From CBDVBD01 sp965372135 (GTDB lineage: Bacteria; Electryoneota; RPQS01; CBDVBD01), in contig CBDVBD010000040.1 in NCBI GenBank assembly GCA_965372135.1, positions 1 to 21,999 on the forward strand: DNA of 21,999 nt, given 5' to 3'. The translations under genes and the position numbers were made by a program. A model generated the notes under the pieces. It made no database searches and had not been told where the DNA came from. It saw nothing but the letters and a program-made list of their open reading frames with translations. This document shows, piece by piece, positions 1 through 6,878 of this stretch (within the stretch, counting starts at the first letter, position 1; each line of letters starts with the position of its first letter).

Positions 1-1131
1 CAAGCCGTCGACGGTAGCTCGCCGTTCGGTCAAATGGAACCGCAATGCATTACCCAGTGCTCTTCCAATATCTTTTGACAGATCGGTAAGCAAGTTTTCT
101 TCTTCAGAATGCTGTTCCACCCGTCGCCGGAAAAAGATTTTAATTAATCCAAGTTCGTTATTCCCTTCCCACATGGGGATCAAGACTCCGCTACGAATAT
201 TCATTATTTGCAGTAGTTTAGGATTTCTAAATATTGGTAATTTTGTCACATCGGGGATCAAGGTCGGCACCCGTTTAGCTATAATCGGTTCCGTTTTTTC
301 CGGATTTAAGATAATCGATAACAATTCCCCACCCAGCTTGGATTCCCGGATGGAAAATGCGCCGTCATGCTGGGCAGGAAGTCCCGAATAATTCTTGACA
401 TTCAACTCAAAATGATCGTACCCGACATGTTCCTTGAATGCTCTCTCCACCTGTTTAATCATGGTTTCCGGATTCAACTCCAAGGTAATCCGCTGAAACC
501 GCTGCAGCACTTGGGATTTCCATTGTTCCATCACCAAAGACTGGTAATTGGACTCCATGGGTTCCATCATAGTTAGAAATCCGGGATACAAGTCGGTCTC
601 GGATTTCCGCCTCGGAATTCGCCACCTATTGCTGAATTTACTCATCCACCGGGGATACTCTTCCGACAGCACTGCCCGAACCATTTCCAGTACTTTTGGA
701 TCCGATGAACATGCTACTGTAAACGGAACAGGTCGGGACCGGAACAACGCACTGGAAGTTTTTTCCTCGCGTGCGATTATCAATTCAGGTTTATGATTGA
801 ATTTCCCGAAGATCAGCAGTTCTTTCCGGAACGGATCACGGGATTTCACGCCCACTGATGTTTTCGGTCCTCGGGTTTCCAATACCGGTCCCGATTCACC
901 GATTCGGTACCACTGCAGCATGTTCGGTATCGCTCCGGTTGAGGAATCGGGCATGGATTTCAAGATTTGTGCCGGTAGATGCACCAATAAATATGAACCC
1001 ACACTGGAATTCCAATTTCCATCGAACAGACTATGCAAGGCAGCCTGCAACGTGGGCAGTGAAAACGATCCGGTGGTTACCTGATCCGGAAATCGGGTGG
1101 TCAGTTTTTGTAACAGTGATTTAATTGCCAT
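1..1131 (-). CDS. GAF-domain protein, partial (3' end outside window)
   Basis: Read on the minus strand, an uninterrupted frame of 377 codons starts at ATG (1129-1131) and is still open at base 1, so the C-terminus is missing. The start is fixed because the in-frame codon four positions upstream is the TGA of the preceding gene. Residues 1-210 match nothing I recognise. Residues about 211-367 look like a GAF domain: a long amphipathic helix (QVLQRFQRITLELNPETM), then alternating strands, 'SGVLIPMWEGNNELGLIKIFF', and a closing helix 'LTDLSKDIGRALGNAL'. No membrane helix is visible. GAF domains sense small ligands or mediate dimerisation ahead of histidine kinase, cyclase or PP2C outputs. The output domain here would lie beyond the window. 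The gene follows the DUF72 gene by 9 bases and is probably co-transcribed. The GAF call is moderately sure; the overall function is unknown. Confidence 0.7.
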   Translation of the reverse strand, partial: MAIKSLLQKLTTRFPDQVTTGSFSLPTLQAALHSLFDGNWNSSVGSYLLVHLPAQILKSMPDSSTGAIPNMLQWYRIGESGPVLETRGPKTSVGVKSRDPFRKELLIFGKFNHKPELIIAREEKTSSALFRSRPVPFTVACSSDPKVLEMVRAVLSEEYPRWMSKFSNRWRIPRRKSETDLYPGFLTMMEPMESNYQSLVMEQWKSQVLQRFQRITLELNPETMIKQVERAFKEHVGYDHFELNVKNYSGLPAQHDGAFSIRESKLGGELLSIILNPEKTEPIIAKRVPTLIPDVTKLPIFRNPKLLQIMNIRSGVLIPMWEGNNELGLIKIFFRRRVEQHSEEENLLTDLSKDIGRALGNALRFHLTERRATVDGL

Positions 1132-1140
1132 AGGTAAATG

Positions 1141-1926
1141 TCAGAATGGTACTTTCGCTTGTTGCGCTAATATTTCCTTCATCATCCGGGCGTTTTTCAC
1201 GGCACCGCCCATGTGGCAGTTGTTGAAAAACAGATAGGTCATTCCCGAGTGGGACGCTAATTGCCGAACGGAAGGAATCCAATCTTTCAGTTCTTGTTCG
1301 GTATATAAATAATCGTACCGGTCGCCCTTTTCTGGGTGGTACCAGTTGGTTGCATTTCTGCCGTGAAACCTTAGATAGCCTGTTCCGTTGGTTACGTGCA
1401 TTTCAGGGGGTACCATCAATCCGATTTGAGGTTCGTCCACCGATACGTAGTCCATCCGATGATCGCGTAATCCATTTAACACTTTTTCGGTGAGCCACGA
1501 TTTGTGGCGGAACTCCACGAACAGTGGGTGGTTTCCCAATTCGGTGCGTACTGCTTTCAGATGATCCCGATTGGGAGGATTATTCTTGAAGGAATAGGGG
1601 AACTGGGCTAAAAATCCGTGTAATTTCCCCGATTCCTCTAATGGTTTGACCGCCTCCAAAAGCTGCCGCACGGATTCAACGTAATCCTGCCGTTTGTGGG
1701 TCACGTCGGCATGGACTTTGACGATGAAATGGAAATCGTCGCTGGTTTTTTCCGCCATCCGCTGAAACACGTGGGGGGCGGGAATCCCGTAATAGGTGGC
1801 GTTGATTTCCACGCAATCGAAGTGCTGGGCGTAGAAATCCAGCATCTTGCCCTTGGGTAGATTTTCCGGGTAAAACACCCCTTTCCAATGATCGAAACTA
1901 TACCCCGATGTCCCTATCCTCAACAT
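1141..1926 (-). CDS. DUF72 / YecE-family protein
   Basis: This 261-residue protein matches the DUF72 (YecE-like) TIM-barrel family over its whole length and has the usual family size. Visible hallmarks are the N-terminal 'RIGTSGYSFDHWKGVFYP', the 'FDCVEINATYYGIP' strand, 'FVEFRHKSW' near residue 140, 'GYLRFHGRN' near residue 186, and the C-terminal 'YLFFNNCHMGGAVKNA' near residue 235. The family resembles TIM-barrel endonuclease IV/xylose isomerase-like folds, but its biochemical role is not established, so I give no activity. The ATG at 1926 begins exactly where family members begin and has an AAAGG-like site about ten bases upstream. The gene lies between hutI (about 100 bp upstream, with two palindromes in the gap) and the GAF gene (9 bp downstream). 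Confidence 0.9.
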   Translation of the reverse strand: MLRIGTSGYSFDHWKGVFYPENLPKGKMLDFYAQHFDCVEINATYYGIPAPHVFQRMAEKTSDDFHFIVKVHADVTHKRQDYVESVRQLLEAVKPLEESGKLHGFLAQFPYSFKNNPPNRDHLKAVRTELGNHPLFVEFRHKSWLTEKVLNGLRDHRMDYVSVDEPQIGLMVPPEMHVTNGTGYLRFHGRNATNWYHPEKGDRYDYLYTEQELKDWIPSVRQLASHSGMTYLFFNNCHMGGAVKNARMMKEILAQQAKVPF

Positions 1927-1978
1927 TTTCTACAACCTTTGTGTCTTTCCTGTGTAGGCAGGAATCCAGGTGTCGTAT

Positions 1979-2027
1979 CATGGGCATCTTGCCCATGACT
2001 CTCTTTGCACGGGCAAGATGCCCGTGC
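1979..2027. repeat. Pair of REP-like palindromes overlapping the hutI stop
   Basis: Two hairpins carry the same core word in opposite orientation. At 1979-1997 the arms CATGGGCA and TGCCCATG enclose TCT. At 2007-2027 the arms GCACGGGCA and TGCCCGTGC enclose AGA. The second palindrome ends on the first base of the hutI stop triplet (2027-2029), so the stop lies within the element's flank. No T-run follows on either strand, so an intrinsic terminator is unlikely. They look like dispersed repetitive extragenic palindromes. Confidence 0.75.
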
Positions 2028-3337
2028 TACATTCTCCCCTCAATCACCACTTCCCCGCCCACCACCAGGGTGTCCAACATGTTCATGCCGTACAGATAAG
2101 GCAGGGATTCCAGATTGGGGATGTCCCACAATCCGACATGTCCGATCTTGCCGGCTTCTAAGCTGCCAACGTCGCTGTCACGATTCAGGACTTTCGCCGC
2201 GTTCAAGGTCACCGCACACAGTAACTCCTCGGCGGTCATGCCCAGGAAAATGACGCCCAAGGTCATCATCATGGGCAGACTTTGGGTCATGGAACTGCCG
2301 GGATTGAAGTCGGTGGAAATCGCCACGGTGCCGCCACGGTCAATGATTTCGCGGGCTGGGGGATATTTATCCAATCCCAGAAAGAACACCGCACCGGGAA
2401 GCAAGTTGAAAATTACTCCAGCCTCGATCATGGCGTCGATGCCTTCCGAGGAGATATAATCCAAATGCTCGGCGCTGTTGGCGCCTAGTTTTGCGGCAAG
2501 TGCCGCGCCGCCGGTGTCGGACAATTGGTCGACGTGGATGTGGAGGTCCAAACCCTTTTGTTTAGCGACGGACAGAATCCGTTCGGTTTCCTGGTTTGTA
2601 TAGACGCCTTTCTCGCAGAAGACGTCGCATCCCAGTGCCAGTCCTTCCTCCACCACCTGGGGAATCATTTCCTCGGTGATTTGGCGGATGTATTCCTCGC
2701 GGTTGTCACGGTATTCCGCGGGGATTTCGTGAGCGCCAAGGAAGGTAGGGACTACCGACAGGGGGTGGTCCAGGGCGACGTCGCGGATGGCGACAAGCTG
2801 CTTGCGTTCGGATTCCCAGTTCAATCCGTAGCCGCTTTTGGCTTCGATCATCACGGTGCCGTGCTGGAGGAACCGGTCATAGCGCTTGTGAATCCGCTTG
2901 GTTAATTCCTCCAGATGCATCTCGCGCAGTTTGCGGACGCTGGCGTGGATACCGCCTCCCATGGCCGCGATGTCCAGATAGGATTTCCCGGCATTGCGCA
3001 GGAAGAATTCATCCTCGCGGGTGTAGGCGAATGCGGGATGAGTGTGGGCATCGATGAAGCCGGGCAATGCGGTCATGCCTTTGGCATCCAGCACTTGAAC
3101 CTCCCCCCTGCTATCTGCGGGGGGGAATTGAAGGGGGGGCTCTTTTTCTGTGCCGTCTGGCGTCCTCACCTGACGGTCAGAAAAACCATCAAACCCTTCT
3201 CGTGAACCTGCAAATTCAATCACGCCATCGCGGATGTAGACCACCGCATCTTCTACCGTTTTGATGGTGGTGACATCGCCATCTTTCACTGGGGTATATA
3301 GACGTTCGATGTTTTGTATGAATAGGCTTAATGACAT
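2027..3337 (-). CDS. hutI: Imidazolonepropionase
   Basis: HutI hydrolyses 4-imidazolone-5-propanoate to N-formimino-L-glutamate, the third step of histidine degradation, in the cytoplasm. It is a metal-dependent amidohydrolase. The sequence shows the metal-binding 'GFIDAHTHPAFA' (H98 and H100), the family-specific 'AMGGGIHASVRKLR', 'IEAKSGYGL', 'FLGAHEIP', 'HVDQLSDTGG', 'SAEHLDYIS' and 'STDFNPGSSM'. I chose the ATG at 3337, giving 436 residues, because 'MSLSLFIQNIERLYTP' matches family N-termini. An in-frame TTG at 3364 would add nine residues with no family support. The protein is longer than usual (about 405-420) because residues about 53-78 are a low-complexity insert encoded by repeat-like DNA (see 3099-3187). 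hutU lies on the same strand, 3.6 kb upstream. Confidence 0.95.
   Translation of the reverse strand: MSLSLFIQNIERLYTPVKDGDVTTIKTVEDAVVYIRDGVIEFAGSREGFDGFSDRQVRTPDGTEKEPPLQFPPADSRGEVQVLDAKGMTALPGFIDAHTHPAFAYTREDEFFLRNAGKSYLDIAAMGGGIHASVRKLREMHLEELTKRIHKRYDRFLQHGTVMIEAKSGYGLNWESERKQLVAIRDVALDHPLSVVPTFLGAHEIPAEYRDNREEYIRQITEEMIPQVVEEGLALGCDVFCEKGVYTNQETERILSVAKQKGLDLHIHVDQLSDTGGAALAAKLGANSAEHLDYISSEGIDAMIEAGVIFNLLPGAVFFLGLDKYPPAREIIDRGGTVAISTDFNPGSSMTQSLPMMMTLGVIFLGMTAEELLCAVTLNAAKVLNRDSDVGSLEAGKIGHVGLWDIPNLESLPYLYGMNMLDTLVVGGEVVIEGRM
3099..3187. repeat. Repeat-like palindromic insert inside hutI
   Basis: This stretch interrupts the HutI family alignment between the N-terminal strands and 'VLDAKGMTALPGF'. 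It contains C/G-homopolymer inverted repeats (CCCCCC near 3103 against GGGGGGG near 3118 and 3133). It also holds a hairpin at 3153-3176 whose arms CCGTCTGGCG and CACCTGACGG enclose TCCT. That hairpin is a diverged copy of the intergenic one at 6401-6430. The reading frame stays open and encodes about 26 extra residues. The edges are estimated from where family-like protein sequence resumes. Confidence 0.65.
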
Positions 3338-3372
3338 CTTAAAGAATTCCGAGATATCTTGCAACAGATCTA

Positions 3373-4311
3373 TTAGATAAGTATTTCATGAATCCTCAAA
3401 TAGATATTGCCCGTTTGTGAAGCTTCACGACGTTTTCTGAGTAATAGTTGAACCAGATCTATTCGAGCTTCTAATACCGCCATTAAATCGCTTCCATCCA
3501 TCAATATTATCAGTCTCCTCCCTGAAGAATGGGCAAGCACACCATTATCAGTATAACCATTTACAGAAATAAATAATCCCAGAGCGTTTTCTAGTTTTCT
3601 TCTTAGCTTACCAGCTAAGACGTCTAAATCATCCGCCCCGACCTGTTCTTTTTGCCACTTTGCCTCTAAAAGATAGTCTGTACCATCAAATGAAAATGCA
3701 CCATCAATTTGTTCACCTATAATTTTGAAAGAAGCTTTTGGATCCAAATCGAAGAGCTCAAAAAGTTCCCTAAGAATCTTTTCCAATTGATAGCCCCGTC
3801 CATGTTTGTCATGGGAAGAAATAAGGACAAGATACTCATCCTTGAGGTTTTCTAGTTTTCCCTTATCTGCTTTTACAGTAATCAATTTTTCATGGGATTC
3901 TTGTCTACGTTTTTCTATCTGCGTTTCCTCATAAAACATTTTATCAAGTCCACCCATTAGTTCTCTCAAAGCATTTACCGCTTCTTTTGCCCTCTTCGCC
4001 TTATTTTTACCGTCATCTATCCTTTCCAAATGACTATAATCATTGATCCTTACTACTTCGCTCATTAGTTGAAGTAACTGCCGTTGAAATATATCTTCAT
4101 GACTAGCCAAATATTCCACCAATTCTGAAACTATGTTCCTTTTATAATCCTCCCAGTTTAGTTTCGATAATAGCCTAGGTTCATTTATTGTATGAGTTAA
4201 GAAGCTTCTTAAATCTGGTTTATACCAATATATATTGGTCAGAGCCTCTTTCAGAGCATGTAATGCTGCCGGCGCGATCCGCTTAAATTGGAGTCTTGAT
4301 TCTTCCTTCAT
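3373..4311 (-). CDS. PD-(D/E)XK-like restriction-endonuclease-fold protein
   Basis: This 312-residue soluble protein is of unknown specificity. Residues 1-165 are mostly helical and charged, with a probable coiled coil at about 105-160 (many Lys, Glu and Arg). From about residue 171 a nuclease-like core follows: helix 'GYQLEKILRELFELFDLD', then 'EQIDGAFSFDGTDYLLEAKW'. The last motif has the spacing of a PD-(D/E)XK active site: D203, E216 and K218, with E177 as a possible helix acidic residue. The C-terminal part resembles the Mrr-like restriction-endonuclease core. Such domains occur in restriction and other defence proteins, but no methylase or other known defence partner is seen nearby. The ATG has no clear Shine-Dalgarno site. 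The stop lies 35 bases before the hutI ATG. The fold call is fairly sure; a defence role is inference. Confidence 0.75.
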   Translation of the reverse strand: MKEESRLQFKRIAPAALHALKEALTNIYWYKPDLRSFLTHTINEPRLLSKLNWEDYKRNIVSELVEYLASHEDIFQRQLLQLMSEVVRINDYSHLERIDDGKNKAKRAKEAVNALRELMGGLDKMFYEETQIEKRRQESHEKLITVKADKGKLENLKDEYLVLISSHDKHGRGYQLEKILRELFELFDLDPKASFKIIGEQIDGAFSFDGTDYLLEAKWQKEQVGADDLDVLAGKLRRKLENALGLFISVNGYTDNGVLAHSSGRRLIILMDGSDLMAVLEARIDLVQLLLRKRREASQTGNIYLRIHEILI

Positions 4312-4386
4312 GAAATAATCTATCCAATGATTTGTTTTACATTACCAATATCATTCTCAAGTTATAGGCATTTCTAGTGCTGTTGG

Positions 4387-4396
4387 GTGTCCTCAC
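4387..4396. repeat. Possible degenerate REP-like core
   Basis: The ten bases GTG-TCCT-CAC share the loop and inner arm of the hairpins at 3153-3176 and 6401-6430. The outer arms do not pair well here. It lies in the spacer between the zinc-ribbon gene and the nuclease gene. It may be a decayed copy or chance. Confidence 0.25.
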
Positions 4397-4408
4397 ACTG
4401 CAATACAA

Positions 4409-4699
4409 CTAGTCATCACCAATAATCGCTTGGCATTTAGGGCATTGGAAAATCTCGCTGTCCTCGGTAGAACGAATAAGTAGCATGATTTCAGGCGGCC
4501 AGTGTTTTCTGCAAATCGGATATCTCAATTCATCTGCAACCTGTGCTTCAGCTATTACAAAAGCTTTCTCAGCATTATCTAAAGCATCCTCAATTTGTTG
4601 CCTCTGGGGTCCGCCAGGAATTAAATTACGAGCCTCCTTAAAAGCTGAGATTGCTGTTTTTGCCAATGTCAATGCAGCGCTTAACTCTTCGATCCCCAT
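4409..4699 (-). CDS. Small zinc-ribbon-like protein
   Basis: This is a hypothetical protein of 96 residues that I do not recognise. Residues 1-58 are predicted helical and Ala-rich ('LAKTAISAFKEARNL', 'DALDNAEKAFVIAEAQV'). The C-terminal third holds C63-x2-H66 and C86-x2-C89 ('FQCPKCQ'), which could form a zinc ribbon. I place the start at the ATG ending at 4699, because GGAGG sits five bases before it. The ATG 12 bases further upstream overlaps that ribosome binding site and has none of its own. It lies between the response-regulator gene and the nuclease gene on the same strand, so it could be a partner of either, but the sequence does not show this. Confidence 0.65.
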   Translation of the reverse strand: MGIEELSAALTLAKTAISAFKEARNLIPGGPQRQQIEDALDNAEKAFVIAEAQVADELRYPICRKHWPPEIMLLIRSTEDSEIFQCPKCQAIIGDD

Positions 4700-4813
4700 A
4701 TTAGCCTCCATAGTCTTTTATGATGTTAGAAATTCAGTGCCATCGAGTACATTTAACTGACGATTTCGTTGTCTGCAACGTTAGGGCACATGATAGCACT
4801 ATAAATATGTATA

Positions 4814-5488
4814 CTACCAACCTATCTTTTTGTACATCTCCCAACGTCGAAAGAACTCTTCTCTATTTGTTATACCTAATTCTCTCATATAGTATTTCGT
4901 CCTGAAATAGGAGAAAACCGAACCGCCAACTGCCATGATTATTGCAGCGACAATAGCTAATCCCAATTCCCCAGTCAATGCAATAATTACTATTAATGCC
5001 CATAAGAAATAACCAATTCGCGTAAGTTTTTTTCGGTCCGCGGCAACCCAATCCAAGTTCCTAATGTCGCTGTTTTGATGCGATGACATAATAACCTCCT
5101 CTAAATTTCCGTCTGACAAATTTGCGTCCAAAAACTTCCTTATACATATTTTTAATTCATCAAGGTTAAACGGCAAAGGAAAAAACGCATTAGCACCCAA
5201 CTTCAGTGATTCTTTTTCTATTAAATTGGGGTAAGCTCCTGATAAAATAATTATTGGTGTATTCGAATCCATAGCTCTTACTTTTCTTAAAAAATCCAAT
5301 CCATTTAGTCCTTTATGATAAGTATCGGAAATAATGATATCAGGTCCAATTTTATTGTACTTCTCCCACCCACTATCTCCATCATGCACTGCGGTAACTT
5401 CATACCCATTTGATTTCAGGAATTCGGAAATTAAATCCGTTAGTACTGAATCCAAAACAATTAGTAATATGTGTGCGTTTTCGTTCAT
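4814..5488 (-). CDS. Response-regulator receiver domain fused to membrane helices
   Basis: A 224-residue protein. Residues about 6-120 form a receiver (REC) domain: 'ILLIVLDSVLTDLISEFLKSNGY', phospho-acceptor D55 in 'IIISDTYHKGLNGLDFL', and S83 in 'PIIILSGA'. Two conserved positions are altered. The first acid of the usual Asp pair is Leu12, with D13 kept. The conserved Lys of the 'KPF' motif is Leu105 ('PLPF'). Instead of a DNA-binding or enzymatic output, residues about 155-195 form two hydrophobic segments ('IGYFLWALIVIIALTG', 'LAIVAAIIMAVGGSVF'), followed by a charged tail 'NREEFFRRWEMYKKIGW'. It may be a membrane-tethered receiver, perhaps phosphorylation-independent. No histidine kinase is adjacent; the distant GAF gene is the only other possible signalling gene. 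Confidence 0.8.
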   Translation of the reverse strand: MNENAHILLIVLDSVLTDLISEFLKSNGYEVTAVHDGDSGWEKYNKIGPDIIISDTYHKGLNGLDFLRKVRAMDSNTPIIILSGAYPNLIEKESLKLGANAFFPLPFNLDELKICIRKFLDANLSDGNLEEVIMSSHQNSDIRNLDWVAADRKKLTRIGYFLWALIVIIALTGELGLAIVAAIIMAVGGSVFSYFRTKYYMRELGITNREEFFRRWEMYKKIGW

Positions 5489-5566
5489 TAATGCCTACAC
5501 TAATTTTCACCGGAGCTCAATTAAGCCTCATCAGGTGATCTCGACTAACGTTAAAACCAGCCCTTT

Positions 5567-5761
5567 TCATGGGATGGTAACTAAATAGATTAGTACGAGA
5601 ATTATTGAAGTTAAGATGATTGTTAATAATATCCTAACTTCTCTTCGCATCTCAAATAGAAAGCCAATAAATGCCCATGAACCAGCAGCAATTGCCACGG
5701 TGATCATTAAAGCCCAAATGAAAAAGGGCAGACCAAAAAGAAATACGCCAATACTTTTCAT
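5567..5761 (-). CDS. Small two-helix membrane protein
   Basis: An unrecognised 64-residue protein that is mostly hydrophobic. One segment spans about residues 5-36 ('FLFGLPFFIWALMITVAIAA') and a second about 45-62 ('LLTIILTSIILVLIYLV'). They are separated by the charged loop 'EMRREVR', suggesting two transmembrane helices. The Shine-Dalgarno signal is weak. It precedes the receiver-TM gene by 78 bases on the same strand. It may be a real small membrane gene, but short hydrophobic frames can be spurious, so confidence is moderate. Confidence 0.5.
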   Translation of the reverse strand: MKSIGVFLFGLPFFIWALMITVAIAAGSWAFIGFLFEMRREVRILLTIILTSIILVLIYLVTIP

Positions 5762-5786
5762 CGTTGTCTAATCCGCATTTCTTTTT

Positions 5787-5849
5787 CCGCAGGGTGGGGA
5801 CACCCTGCGGCACGATTAAGGTGCAGGATGGGAACCCTGTGCCACGATT
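5787..5849. repeat. Tandem pair of REP-like hairpins
   Basis: Two hairpins lie in tandem. At 5787-5810 perfect arms CCGCAGGGTG and CACCCTGCGG enclose GGGA. At 5820-5843 the arms GGTGCAGGAT and ACCCTGTGCC also enclose GGGA and pair imperfectly. Each is followed by CACGATT (5811-5817 and 5843-5849), so the unit is a diverged direct duplication of about 33 bp. It lies between the lipoprotein gene and the small membrane gene, with no T-run suited to termination. Confidence 0.75.
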
Positions 5850-5855
5850 GATAAT

Positions 5856-6380
5856 TTACTCTACTCTGACAACTTCGATCATATCCACCAACATGGAATC
5901 CGGAACGAAACCACCACTTGCCAGACTTATATATACACTCTGATTGGCAGGACAGAATATGGAATCAGGAGATTCGTAAAATGTCCATACTGAATCCGAG
6001 ACATGAAGCGAAACACCTTCATAAAACATACCTTGGGATCCCAAATGAACTATCCCACCATCTAAAAGCCTCTTACCCCAGCAACGGACCGTAAGATAAC
6101 TATCTTCGAAAAGGGGCTCCAGTTCATACATGGCATGTGGCATAACACAACCGCCTGATACAAACAACGACTGTGTTCCACCATCCGGAGGTGCATCGTT
6201 ACGGAACTCAACCAAGCCCTCCCATCCAACCGTATCCGATGGTGATTCGAAGGAATTAACGTACACGGTGTACGGTTTATTGAGCACCGTTACACCGGTT
6301 GATGACGAATCGTCATCACAAGCCACCATAAGGATACAGAACACAAAAGCGATCAGCATTCCGATGTATGTAGTTTTCAT
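5856..6380 (-). CDS. Putative secreted lipoprotein
   Basis: A 174-residue protein with a short basic start (MKTTY), a hydrophobic segment and the lipobox-like 'LMVAC' ending at Cys21, followed by 'DDDSSSTG'. This fits a lipoprotein signal with Asp residues after the lipid-bearing Cys. The rest (about 35-174) is beta-rich, beginning 'VYVNSFESPSDTVGWEG' and ending 'PDSMLVDMIEVVRVE'. That pattern resembles carbohydrate-binding-module-like jelly-roll folds, though I cannot name a family. An AGGAGGG site lies four bases before the ATG, which supports this start. It follows the YjbQ gene by 50 bases, most of them a hairpin. The function is unknown. Confidence 0.75.
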   Translation of the reverse strand: MKTTYIGMLIAFVFCILMVACDDDSSSTGVTVLNKPYTVYVNSFESPSDTVGWEGLVEFRNDAPPDGGTQSLFVSGGCVMPHAMYELEPLFEDSYLTVRCWGKRLLDGGIVHLGSQGMFYEGVSLHVSDSVWTFYESPDSIFCPANQSVYISLASGGFVPDSMLVDMIEVVRVE

Positions 6381-6384
6381 TTTA

Positions 6385-6391
6385 CCCTCCT
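6385..6391 (-). promoter_or_regulatory. Strong ribosome binding site of the lipoprotein gene
   Basis: AGGAGGG on the minus strand, four bases before the ATG at 6380. It lies clear of the hairpin at 6401-6430, so the lipoprotein can be translated separately from the upstream YjbQ gene. Confidence 0.7.
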
Positions 6392-6400
6392 GAATTTTTT

Positions 6401-6430
6401 ATGCCGTCAGGTGCCCTCACTTGACAGCAT
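6401..6430. repeat. REP-like hairpin abutting the YjbQ-family stop codon
   Basis: Arms ATGCCGTCAGGTG (6401-6413) and CACTTGACAGCAT (6418-6430) enclose CCCT, with two non-Watson-Crick positions out of 13. The hairpin directly touches the YjbQ stop codon at 6431. In the direction of transcription it is followed by an A-run, not a T-run, so a standard intrinsic terminator is unlikely. The inner arm and loop match the hairpin inside hutI. Confidence 0.8.
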
Positions 6431-6847
6431 CTACTCCCCAATCATCTGCACCACCAATTCCCGACGGCGGGGACGGTTGTCGAAGTCGAGAAATACAATC
6501 TGCTGCCAGGTGCCCAGAGTCATCCGTTTCTGAATAAACGGCACGGTAAATGACGGTCCGAATAACGCCGACCGCAAATGAGCGTGACCATTGCCGTCAC
6601 CCCAGGTGTCGTCGTGGTGGTAACGGACTCCACCGGGGATCAGCTTCTGGAATAATTCCGGCATGTCCTTCAGCAATCCGGATTCGTATTCAATCGTGGT
6701 CAATGCACCCGTAGATCCAGGACAGAACACGGTGGCGGTTCCTGACTGCAATTCGGCATCCTGGATTGCTTTCGCCACCTCACGGGTTATGTCGATTACG
6801 TCCCCGTTGCCTTTTGTGGATAGCTCAATATGCTCCGTCACCACCAT
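6431..6847 (-). CDS. YjbQ / UPF0047-family protein
   Basis: A 138-residue protein, the normal length for the UPF0047 (YjbQ) family. Visible features are 'TVFCPGSTGALTTIEYE', 'YHHDDTWGDGNGHAHLRSALFGPSFTVPF', with clustered His and Asp residues likely to bind a metal, and 'MTLGTWQQIVFLDFDNRPRRRELVVQ'. Some members have weak thiamine-phosphate-synthase activity in genetic tests, but the physiological role is not settled, so I assign none. The ATG has AAGGAG six bases upstream. It lies between hutU and the lipoprotein on the same strand. It has no known part in histidine degradation. Confidence 0.9.
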   Translation of the reverse strand: MVVTEHIELSTKGNGDVIDITREVAKAIQDAELQSGTATVFCPGSTGALTTIEYESGLLKDMPELFQKLIPGGVRYHHDDTWGDGNGHAHLRSALFGPSFTVPFIQKRMTLGTWQQIVFLDFDNRPRRRELVVQMIGE

Positions 6848-6878
6848 GGTTATCTCCTTGCCTGTTCCATTTCTTGTG

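Noticed and set aside
173..1124. Several plus-strand open frames of 70-95 codons
   Set aside because: They lie opposite one continuous 377-codon minus-strand frame with a recognisable GAF domain and have no family-like motifs of their own.
1132..1140. Read-through fusion of the DUF72 and GAF proteins, since both are in the same frame across the TGA
   Set aside because: A 9-base gap with its own ATG is ordinary operon spacing, and no recoding signal is visible.
3338..3364. TTG start adding nine residues to HutI
   Set aside because: Family N-termini match the later ATG at 3337, and the extra residues are not conserved.
4712..5566. Possible integron cassettes, from words such as AACGTTAG in the spacers
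   Set aside because: No paired core sites with inverted-repeat structure were found, and no integrase is present. The spacers do not align with one another.
6401..6430. Intrinsic terminator after the YjbQ-family gene
   Set aside because: The stem is good, but transcription from the minus strand would meet an A-run, not a T-run.
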